A stretch of DNA of 64,000 nt from NCBI GenBank assembly GCA_022497155.1, contig MU385802.1, forward strand, positions 1 to 64,000. The letters run 5' to 3'. Numbering within the stretch: position 1 is the stretch's first letter; each line of letters starts with the position of its first letter. The notes beneath the pieces are model-generated. The model saw only the letters and a list, made by a program, of their open reading frames with translations. It was not told where the DNA came from and did not search any database. The translations under genes were made by a program, and so were the position numbers. The stretch comes from Whalleya microplaca (Eukaryota; Ascomycota; Sordariomycetes; Xylariales; Xylariaceae). Positions 12,877-22,790 of the stretch are shown here, piece by piece.

Positions 12877-14188
12877 ATGAGTTTTGGTGTGGGTTTCGGC
12901 GATCTGGTGCTAGCCTCGAAGCTTGCATGGACTGTGTACAAGGCATGCAAGGACTCTAGCGATAACTTCAGGCGGGTATCGAGCGAAGTCGCATCTTTGC
13001 ATGTCGTCCTCAAGGAGACAGAGGACTACCTCAGCGAGTTTTCCGAACTCGACGTCTCTCGGAGGAATCGGTTGACTGTATTGATCAGCGGGTGTAACGA
13101 TATACTACATGAATTTGAGAAACTTCTCAGCTCCTACGATCGCATGGGCACACAAGCTCAGAGGACCTGGGATCGGATGCGTTTCGGTCTAGAAGACCTG
13201 GCCGACATAAGGTCACGGCTAGTGAGCAATGTGACACTTCTGACAGCCTTCAACAGCTCTCTGGCCAAGTTCGCAATCCCAAATTCCTTGCTTCGTACAT
13301 GTGGCACTAACATTACCTGTAAGCTCGTCAACAGTTAGGATCGAGAAGCGGCTGAACAAATTCATCTGCGAGATACGTGCAGGTTACCGCGAAGGTTCCG
13401 TCGTTACCACGCCGGATGTCGTTGAGACAATCGAGTCGCCAGATGTATGGACCGAACTGCGACGAGAGCTCGAAGGTGTCGGAATCTCTCCTACGATTAT
13501 GGAAGAAAACCACGACTACATCTCTAGTTGGATGAAGTCGGCCTTGACACAAGGACTCCTGAATGAAGAAGAACCTGTCGAGTTGAGCGATTCATTACCT
13601 TCTGATTCGGGCTATGGTAGCAGCATGGCAAGTTCGTGCCTCGAAATGAGTGCAGCAAATGAAACTTTCGAATTGGACATACGAAGAAAGCAAGCCGATA
13701 GACCAGTGGAGGAGATCCTCAAACCATTGACCATCGAACCGACAACGCCGTCGATCAGGAAGAAATCTCTCACAGACCCTGCCAGGCTGATCCGGAAACT
13801 CTTCCTGAAAGAAGACGCGCTCGTCCAAGCAGCAAGTGATAGTGATATTGACAAAGTCGCCAAGCTCCTTAGCATTGGATGCAATGTGAATGCAAGGGAT
13901 CGATGGGGGTAAGTAAGCCTGCAGCTCTCGCATCCGCAACCTTATTCTGACATGAATACATATAGTTGGTCAGCACTTAGTATGTGTGCATATGGCGGAC
14001 ACCTTGCCATTGCCAGACTTCTTCTCGAGCACGGAGCCGATTTGGACAATGTAGATATCGACGGCGACAGACCAATGGAAATAGCCACGACTCGTGGCCA
14101 CTCAGAAGTGGTCATATTATTCGACCAGGTTCGAAATGAGAGAGACCGTCTGGCTCGAGAATTGGACGCCGAACAGCCAGCAAGATGA
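12877..14188 (+). CDS. STAND-type N-terminal domain plus ankyrin repeat protein
   Basis: Three exons, 12877-13268, 13324-13908 and 13966-14188, sum to 1200 nt (399 aa). Residues about 1-130 (MSFGVGFGDLVLASKLAWTV onward) resemble the fungal N-terminal helical domain found on STAND/NLR-like and ankyrin proteins. A Ser/Thr-rich linker follows, then a C-terminal ankyrin segment with ARDRWGWSALSMCAYGG and ARLLLEHGADLDNVD, about two repeats. No Walker A or other nucleotide-binding motif lies between them, unlike a full STAND receptor. The first intron uses a GTTCGC donor and a TAAG acceptor; it was chosen because it restores a frame resembling what I recall of this family (NSSTVRIEKRLNKF) and fits the total length. 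Role unknown; protein interaction or self/non-self signalling is inference. Confidence 0.75.
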
Positions 14189-14676
14189 GCATATTGACGG
14201 CTAGACCGTGCTGCTTAAATCGCATATGAGCTTACTCTCAACAGATTCCATGGAAATTGATTCGTCCAAATACTAAGACGGATGCAATTTTTGCAGAATT
14301 ACGGATAGTTCCGACTCCATCTAAACCGGTACAGAATACTCGAGGAATTCGGGGATGTTGTCCGGTAATGGAAGAAGGCACAGAAGAAAGGAAGAAAAAG
14401 GCAATAAGCTTACATGTCCCATAGAAGCATATCTGAAATCTTAACATTCAAAAGTTCACAACAAGGGTAATTCGGATCGAGTCCGAGTGAAGTTGCGGTA
14501 AGGAAGGATTCAGACGGCCCGGATTTTCATATTTCTGGCATATAATACGGCGTATCGACCAGGATTAGGAAAGTTGTTTTCTTATAAGTACATACTATCC
14601 CCAGTCCCCACACAGTTCTATACCACGAGCTGTCAAGAACTAGCAAGCGGATTATATCCGACTAAACAAACAAACT
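14189..14676. other. Intergenic between ankyrin gene and LTR element
   Basis: About 490 bp with no gene; the right edge AAACT (14672-14676) is the left target-site duplication of the LTR element. Confidence 0.6.
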
Positions 14677-14891
14677 TGTCACAGAGCCAGGCTCAGAGGT
14701 TGTTATAGGGGCTGTTATAGGGGTCCACCGGATCAATAGTTAATCCGATCCGAGGCTCCATTAGGGTATTTAGGTGCCCTAGGCCTCCTCACATATAATT
14801 AGTTTTTCCTTCTCCTTAGAGCTTACAATAATAGTTAATTTAAAACCTCTTTTTTAGAGCTGCGCGCTACCCTTTAGTTATAAGTGTAATA
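14677..14891 (+). repeat. 5' LTR (215 bp)
   Basis: Begins TGTCACAGAGCCAGG and aligns without gaps to 16664-16878. Its end reads GTGTAATA where the 3' copy has GTGTGACA, so the terminal CA of this copy has been mutated. Confidence 0.93.
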
Positions 14892-16402
14892 GTTATAAGC
14901 CCGGTTGCCGCTTAAGCTGCTAATTATGCTATCTACCTAATAACTAACGGCGCGTAACTTTTTTAGCCCTCGTCCGATTTTTTATTCGATTTTTAATTCC
15001 ATTCTTAAATTACCTGATTCCTTTAAAATCTTTTAGCCATAAAACTATCTATTATTAACGATTTTAACGCTTCCGTACCTACTAGCGTCAAGCTTACCTG
15101 CTTTAACGATTAGACCGATTGGTTTATTTAATTACGCATTTATACTCGCTGGCGTGGCTTATAGGACTAAATCGATCCTAATGCCCCTAATAATAGCTAT
15201 TATCCGCCGTCGGGAGTTTTACGGGCCCTTATGCTCGAGTTAGTTAATTTAGCTAAAATTAGCCGTCGTTAGCAGGAATACGAAAATTAGGTTATTGCGT
15301 AAAGGGGATTTGATAAGGCTGTACGAAGTATTAAGCTAAGGCTCCTAATAATCTTTACCCGTAAGAATCTTAAAGCCAAATATAATAACGAGCGTAAGGA
15401 CTACCTAATAAAATTAACCGAGTGGTTCTTTATCTCGTCCCGATATACAGTTATTTAAAATTAGATCTTAGCTACCGTTATCTCGAAACTCCTTTTAATA
15501 GCCTTCCTTAAGCTAGATCTTTTCTAGGATAAAGAGCCTATAATTCAGAGGATTTTACGTGCCTTAAAAAATTAGCTAGCTCTGTCAGATCAGAGTATCT
15601 TAAACGCTATACGCGTTAGGTATCTTCGAACACTCCAATCGGCGCGGCTAAGCTCGATACGGCCTAAAACCTGGCTTAATAACTAGAGGGAGGCTTACGT
15701 TAAAGCTAAAGCCTATAATATTTCTAAGATTTAAGGGCAGCTAGTTATACGGAATTTCTTAAGCTCGCTTTAGAGGCTTTTATTAAATTAGGCTAGTTAG
15801 CAGCTTATAAAATTAGCGCGTTATAAAGCCTTAGGGATTCCCGAGATGTCCCTAAAGCAGTACGGAAAGTAGTTCGGTATAATCTTTTAGCAAAAAAACC
15901 TAATCGATAATAAAAATCAAATATTTATAACGTTCGGCGGTATAGAAAGATAACTTAAGAACTTCTATTATTCTTATATAGCTAATCAGTTATATACTTA
16001 TAAATGGCCTCTAAAGAGTTATAAAAGGCTTTTATATGCCGTTAATAGCACTACCTTTTCGAAACTCTTTAATCCCCCTAATCCGATATAATATTTTATT
16101 ATTAGAAAAAAGCTTGATATGCTTTAATAAGCAGAGTTAAAAACGAAGCTCTCTTAAGCTTAAGGGAGTTAGGAAAATTAGGAAAATCTTAAGATTTCTA
16201 ACAAATTTGTGGGCTAATATTATTAGAGTAGTAAGCGTAAGGTTAATAAAGCTAAGCTTCCTGCTAATCTACTAAACAATTTACTTTAGTATAATCGATT
16301 AATATATCGTAACCTAACGGCTGATATAAGGTTAAAGTGTTATCGTTATATACCTTAGGGATCCCCTGAATAACGATCTATAAAGGGGACCCTTTAGAGA
16401 GC

Positions 16403-16562
16403 TTTATAAATACCTTTTACGCATTCCTAAAGTTAGACCTTTTTAAGAACTGCTAAAAGAGCCTGGGCTTTTATTTTTTCGATTAGTAACTTTATAAATG
16501 CCTTTTACGCATTCCAAAAAGTCAGGTACCTTTTAGGAACTGCTAAAAGAGCCAGGGCATTT
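16403..16562 (+). repeat. Internal tandem duplication in the LTR element
   Basis: Two copies of about 70 bp, 16403-16472 and 16491-16562, both running from TTTATAAAT through CCTTTTACGCATTCC to GCTAAAAGAGCC. They sit near the 3' end of the internal region and are diverged. Confidence 0.85.
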
Positions 16563-16663
16563 TGTTATTATTCAGAGCTTAATTTTGGCAGCCTCGGGGG
16601 TAGGTAATAAGCCTAAAGAAATAGGCCTTTAGGATTACGGTAGTCCTAAACCCCTAGGGGGTA

Positions 16664-16878
16664 TGTTATAGAGCCAGGCTCAAAAATTATTATAGGGGCT
16701 ATTATAAAGGTCTACCGGATCAACAGTTAATCCGATCCGAGGCTCCATTAGGGTATTTAAGTGCCCTAGGCCTCCTCACATACAACTGGTTTTTCCTCCT
16801 CCTTAAAGCTTATAACAATAGTCAATTCAAGACCTCCTTTTTAGAGCTGCGCGCTGCCCTTTAGTTATAAGTGTGACA
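16664..16878 (+). repeat. 3' LTR (215 bp)
   Basis: Begins TGTTATAGAGCCAGG and ends GTGTGACA, keeping the TG..CA termini. By eye about 26 positions differ from the 5' LTR, all C/T or G/A. Confidence 0.93.
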
Positions 16879-17563
16879 AAACTCTTCTCTCGTATACCTA
16901 TTTCAAAGAGTAATTACTAAATATGCAGGGCAAGTAGAAAAATGCACATGGACTATCGGACTATCTCCACTTGTTAGTTCCCAAGATCTCTTGGCTAGCT
17001 TATGACAATATTTATAATTTTTTCAAAAGTCGAGTCCTATATATGTAAACGGCTCAGTCCGCTTCCATTATCTCTAAATTTAGATCATAATCATAGCTAG
17101 TTCGGCTTATTAAAGCAAACAAAAGCTCAGTCTGTGAGATGGTCTCAGCACTGTTATACACACTTATACGAATGGCGCAGTAGTGCTGCCGAGCCCACCC
17201 GTTATTATGATAATCACCTACTTGCGGCAAAGCTAACTAGCGAACCGTGGCTCCAGTCTCAAGGCTACCGGCTGAGATCGTCACTTAGGCTACAGCATAG
17301 CCAAACAGCTGATATCTAGCCAGGAATATTTTCTAATAACATGACACAGCCGCACAAGTCATTCCTTCAATGATGACAATGTGGGCTTCAAGCGGACGCA
17401 TAGCCACAAATTCGGAACCTTTATGTAAACCCACATAGTCGTCATCGATTCGGTCTCTTAGTAGCCTGCCCAGTATGTATACTAGGACGACCGACTATCT
17501 CGTGGGCAGATCTCTCTGCCTCGATTCATCCTCCCGCGGTGACTGAGACGCAGAATCGCCAAT
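16879..17563. other. Intergenic between LTR element and ABC transporter
   Basis: Starts with the AAACT target duplication. No exon with a signal peptide could be identified here for the ABC transporter, although homologous-looking coding sequence (RRIAN) extends a few codons upstream of 17564 before an in-frame TGA. Confidence 0.55.
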
Positions 17564-20500
17564 ATGGGCGACAGACTGGACCAGCTGGGCTTCAAGGAAC
17601 CTCAGGACCCTTACCTGCCCCAGAACGAACCCCAAGGGCCGAGCTTCCTTGACACGGAAGCATGTCTCTGCGCTCTGAGAGGGCCGGAGACCGTGTCCGG
17701 CAGCAACGCGGCATGGGAATGCATCGGAAACCAGACCCAGGGCGTTTACTTCGTCACGACGGGGAAGTGGTTTAATAGTTTGCAAAGCGGTGGTAGCATA
17801 CAAGGGCTGCCGATCTACGATGCCTCGAACGGTCCCGATACCAGCAGAGATCTGATGTGGAGCCCCGAATCGAATTCGCTTGTTGACGCCGACCCGAACA
17901 GTCTCAGCGTTTGGGACCGACACTGCACCGGTAAAAACCAGACGACTTTCTCAACGGCTTTCTACAGAGCGGCCGCATCACTTGCGGCTAACGACACGCC
18001 CGTAGATGCTGCTCCCTGTTGGAGACCTGGCGCGGTTCCGATACAGATTCAAGACGTCGATAACTGGCAGGAAAACGGCTGCAGCAAAGGGTTTCACTGT
18101 GAGATGACAGCCCGTGAAGCTTTGTAGCAAGAACCATGCTAACAACTGAGCTAGGTGCTAATAACACTATAAACTCCTTACCACAGTTTTGTCCCGCCAT
18201 CACGGAATGTCAAATTTCAAGGTTGTCGGGCGAGGCCTGCACATTTCAAGGTCAAAACATAGGGATGGGGCCTTTCGAGCCGACGGTTTGTCAGGCAGGA
18301 TGGTACTGCCCAACGGAATCGAACGGCAGGGAAATGCTCCGTTGCCCGCCTGGTACCTATTGCGCCCCGGGCGCTGCCACCCCTACCCCGTGCACTGCCG
18401 GAAGTTATTGCCCGGAAGAATCATCGTATCAGCTGTTCTTATTGCCAGTTGGTTTCTTAATATTAATAGACATCACTCTCGCCCTTGTCTTCATCTGGTA
18501 TGGTCTCCGTAAACGTTTGTCGCGAAAGCGCGAGCGAACGAGCAGCAAGAAAAGCAAGGGAGCAAGCCCCTTCGGCGCAATGGGAGGCTATAAAACGGTC
18601 CCCAGCGTGACGGACCACGAGATGATGACAATGTCGGCAACGTATGTGCCTACCCAGGACCCGTGGAACGGCTTCCAGGCTGCTCTGGAGTTCCCAACCC
18701 CTGAAGGATCGGTCATAGACGATGATCGGGAAAATGGATTTTCGCCACAGCTTCGAGCCTTCGTCGAATCCATGCGAAGGGCCACCGAAGCCTCCAATTT
18801 CGGTTTGTCCTTCGCATATTCTGACCTTAGCTTTCACCCTAAAGGTAGTGCGAGACCGATCTTGCAAAACGTAACAGGATCCATTGACCGCGGATCTCTC
18901 ACTGCAGTCATGGGTGGGTCGGGCGCCGGCAAAAGCACATTCGTCAATGTGCTTATGGGTAAGACCACCAATACAGGTGGCGCAGTCATGGTCAACAATG
19001 TGCCGGGAAAGATCAAGAGATACAAGAAACTTATTGGATACGTGCCGCAGGACGACGTCGTACTGCCTGAACTCACAGTGTACGAAAATATCCTCCATTC
19101 GGCTAGGATTCGCTTACCTCGAACTTGGGCGGATATCGACATAAAAGCACACGTTGAGTCGGTCATTGACTGTCTGGAATTGTCTCATGTACGCAACTCT
19201 TTGGTTGGGAGTGTGGGGAAGCCGGTCATCAGCGGTGGTCAAAGGAAACGTGTGAGCATTGGAATGGAATTAGCTGCAGCTCCTATGGCCATCTTCCTGG
19301 ATGAGCCTACGAGTGGCTTAGACGCCACCGCGGCTTCTTCCATCATGCGCACGCTGAAGGCAATTGCTCGATTGGGTATATCTGTTATTGTGATTATCCA
19401 CCAGCCACGGATGGAGATCTTCGAGATGCTCGACGACCTGATCCTTCTAGCCGACGGCCAGATCATATATGAAGGGCCCGAGAGTGGAGTGCGGCAGTTC
19501 TTCGAAAACCTCGGCTTCTATTTCCCCAAGCACAGCAACTTTGGCGACGTCGTCACCGATATCATCACCGGTAATGGCCGTCAGTATAAGCGATCCGGCG
19601 ATATCTCGAAAGATTCTCTGATCTCGTATTGGACGAATTCCCGCCAGAATGCCGCAATCAAAGAGAAGCATATGTCCATGAGGTCCTCGAGGACGTCCCT
19701 CGCAGAAAACAACTCAATGAAGCGAGAAGTCCTCAGGAAACGAGGTGCATCCTACATAAAGCAGTTCTGGTTATGCTTAACACGTGCCATGCTCCAACAA
19801 TGGCGCGTGAAATCGATGCTCTGGTTCGAGATGGGACTGGCTTCTCTAGCAGCAGTTTTACTCGGTTTGGCCGAGTTTTCAAAGAAAGGCGTACTGTTCA
19901 TTGGGATATACAACCCACCGTATGATGTCCTGTCTCTGGCAAGTGATTTGAAAGCTGCGCCAGAGTTAGCACTGTTAACAGCAATTGCCATCGGTCTCGT
20001 CTCTGGCGCGCCAGGCGTCAAGGTCTTCTCTGAAGAGATGATACTGTACCGTCGGGAAGCCGAGGCAGGGCATTCGCGCCTCGCATACTTCTTAGCCAAG
20101 AACATATCAGTGATTCCCCGCATACTGCTTACCTGCCTGCACTTCACGTCGCTATTACTGCTGCTCTCCGTCCCAATCATCCGATGGGAGATGGCGTTCT
20201 TCGTCAACCTGGCCTACTTCTTCTGCATCTATGGCCTTGCCAGCTGCGTGAGTATGATAGCTCGGCGCGAAGACGCCCCTCTCTTCGCTACCATGATTAG
20301 CTTGATCGTGGGAATTCTCTCGGGCGCCGCGCCGCCGCTGTCCAAGGTGAAAGAATGGCAAATGGAGTGGCTGTGGCGCGCGTCGCCGGGCACGTGGCTT
20401 GCCGAGGTGTACTTTGGTCGACTGGTCCAACCATTTGACTACCTCTACGATGTCGATTTGGCTTCAGCCCTGACTGGTTATGATTTGGATAAACAGTGGG

Positions 20501-20589
20501 TTAATATTGGAATTTTGGTTCTCATCGGTGCTATTTATCGGATTCTCGCATATATCGGATTGCTTGGTGGTCACCGCATGCGTATGTAA
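17564..20589 (+). CDS. ABCG-type (half-size, NBD-TMD) ABC transporter
   Basis: Exons 17564-18113 and 18155-20589 give about 994 aa. The first 270 residues are a cysteine-rich, probably extracytoplasmic domain (CPPGTYCAPGAATPTPC, GSYCPEE), followed by a membrane segment near 276-300. One nucleotide-binding domain has Walker A GGSGAGKST (about 437-445), signature ISGGQRKRVSIG (about 543-554) and Walker B IFLDEPTSGLDA (about 564-575). Six hydrophobic helices follow in the last 270 residues. The order resembles plant ABCG24/28 and fungal relatives. The intron is only 41 nt, with GCTAAC upstream of the acceptor. Such proteins usually begin with a secretion signal; none is seen, so the start at 17564 is provisional and a 5' exon may be missing or lost. 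Substrate unknown. Confidence 0.88.
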
Positions 20590-21125
20590 AGGCGTTTCTT
20601 ATGGTTTCAGGGAGTATAGGAGTAAACGGGATACCGCTTAGACTAAAGCGAAGATCGTGCCGGCTAAAAAAGGTGGTCAATGGTTAGATAGACCCATGAT
20701 TGTATATAAGATATCTGTTCGGATGGTATATGGACATTGTATATACTCTTAGAAATTACCTCTTATTTGAAGCCTTATCATAACCTAGAAGACGTTGAAT
20801 ATGTGAAGAGGGAATGTAGTTGACTGTTGACAAATAGCCGAGAGTTAGCGACAGTTCGCCGCCCGCAGGCTTGCCGCCGTGTAGCTCAGCGCCAACATTA
20901 CTAAGGTTAGTCGCGTAGGTCTGCATGTCTACCTGCTAGTGTCAGTATTAGGCCAATCTGCCTTGCAAGTCGCCTTGACCTTCTAACACAAGTTTTAATC
21001 AATGAAACACCTGGGCAGCTTATATTGATAGCCATCTTTTAATTGACTTGAGTAGGCTTCAATTTCAGCACAACAGCTAGTTACTGCATTACGACAAAAG
21101 ACAGGCCAATGTCACATCCTAGAAC
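20590..21125. other. Intergenic
   Basis: About 540 bp between two same-strand genes; no gene recognised. Holds the ABC transporter 3' flank and the amine oxidase upstream region. Confidence 0.6.
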
Positions 21126-22790
21126 ATGACAGAAAGAAATAACAAGAAAACACCCCACATAGGCATTGTAGGAGCAGGCATCTCAGGGCTTCGATGTGCA
21201 GATATCCTCCTGTCTCACGGTTTCAAGGTTACAATTCTCGAAGCTCGAGATAGGATCGGCGGAAGAGTCAGTAAGCCCTTGTCGATTCATATGGCAACAA
21301 CTCAATAATCTGCTGCAGGTCTGCCAGTCCAATGAATTGGGGTACCCAGTCGACATGTAGCTGAGCCTGTCATTCCAAAATGACTAAAATGACGGAAGTT
21401 CCTAACCAGCTACAGTGGCCCAAATTGGATTCACGCCTGGGATAGTGGCGAGGTACATCCGATATGGAAGCTCGCAATTGAAACGAAGACGCCCGTCCAC
21501 TACTGGAACTCGAAACAACTCATATATGACTCGGCTGGCAAGCCCCTGCCAGATGAAAAGACTGACAGACTCTCTACTCTGTTGTGGAAAATTATTAGCG
21601 AAGCCTTCGAGACTAGCGCAGCAGCTAGAGAGACAGACGGGGGAGAGAGTATCCCTCCAGATGAGTCATTGTACGACTTCATCCGAAAAAGAGCTTCCCA
21701 TGAGCTGGAAGATGATGACGAACGACAGATCCTCATTCAAATGAGTGAGATGTGGGGGGCCTATGTTGGTGAACCCGTCTGGAAACAGAGTCTGCGATTT
21801 GCTTGGATGGAGGAGTGCTGCGGAGGTGGTAAGTTGTTTGGAAAGCATATATGAAATAGCCCTGACGTATTGTAAGAGGAGATGTTTGTTGAGTCAAACT
21901 ATTCGGCAATCCTCGATAGGATCTCGAAAGTTGCACGCGAACGAGCTCAGATCATACTCAATATGCAAGTCGTCTCAGTCAACACTCCGGATCACGGGAC
22001 CAGTGAACGGAACGTAGTCCTAAGAACGATTGATGAGAAGGAATACACATTCGATGAGGTAGTTATGACAACTCCTTTAGGATGGCTCCAGAGACATCTT
22101 GACTGCTTTGAGCCAGCTTTGCCGCCGAGGTTAAGCGCGGCCATCAACAATCTGAAACTCTCACAACTCGAGAAAGTCTTCATCACATTTCCTTCCGCCT
22201 TCTGGATCTCGGATCATACGACGGATTCGTTCCCCAGCTATACCAATTGGCTCACGCCGGAATATGCAAAAGACACGAATCCTTGCGCCTGGCCCCAAGA
22301 GATCTGGAACTTGGCTTCTTTCGCTTCTCCCAACAACCACCCTACGATTCTCTTCTACTTGTATGGCGATTGCTCGCGCCATGTCGTGAACTCGGTACAT
22401 GGCAAGTCAAAAGAGGACAAATACAAGTTTCTGATGGACTTTTTTTCTCCATATTACTCGCGGTTACCAGGTTTCGATGCTAGCAGCGAAGCATGTATCC
22501 CAAAAGCGATTTTGGCCACCGAGTGGCTCAAGGACGACTCAAGTGGTAATGGGAGTTATTGCAACTTCCAAGTAGGCATCGAAGAGGCGGATAAGGACGT
22601 ACTTACAATAAGGCAAGGCTGCGAAGAGCGAAGACTTTGGTTCTGCGGTGAGCATGCTGCCCCGTTTGAGGAGTGCGGGACCGTTGCCGGTGCATATCTA
22701 TCAGGGGAATCAGTTGGGCAAAAGCTCGCCGCGATATACAATCACAATCAAGTGAATTCTGAGGAGGTGATAGGAGATTTGCAGCTGTGA
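21126..22790 (+). CDS. FAD-dependent amine (polyamine) oxidase
   Basis: Flavoenzyme predicted to oxidise polyamines or related amines with release of hydrogen peroxide. Four exons, 21126-21266, 21319-21356, 21416-21828 and 21877-22790, sum to 1506 nt (501 aa). The N-terminus has the Rossmann FAD motif GIVGAGISGLRCADILLSHG and EARDRIGGRV; the second FAD contact is GPNWIH. The C-terminus carries LWFCGEHAAPFEECGTVAGA, the closing FAD-binding segment of this family. No signal peptide or clear peroxisomal C-terminal tripeptide is seen (it ends DLQL), so a cytosolic enzyme is likely. After GPNWIH the usual G is A, followed by WDSGEVHPI. Donors GTCAGT and GTAGCT are weaker than average; they were chosen because they restore the conserved motif. 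Substrate is inferred from family only. Confidence 0.88.

Larger units (their letters stand above)
14677..16878 (+). mobile_element. Full-length, decayed LTR retrotransposon (non-autonomous, probably Copia-like)
   Basis: A 2.2-kb element bounded by two 215-bp direct repeats and flanked by a perfect 5-bp target duplication, AAACT at 14672-14676 and 16879-16883. The interior (14892-16663) is only about 1.8 kb and has no long open frame and no recognisable pol motifs. One plus-strand frame near 15270-15530 reads like a coding region broken by TAA and TAG codons, suggestive of a gag relic. A purine-rich AGGGGGTA abuts the 3' LTR and gives the orientation. High TA content and transition-only LTR differences indicate RIP. 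The Copia assignment is inference; a primer-binding site was not assigned. Confidence 0.88.
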
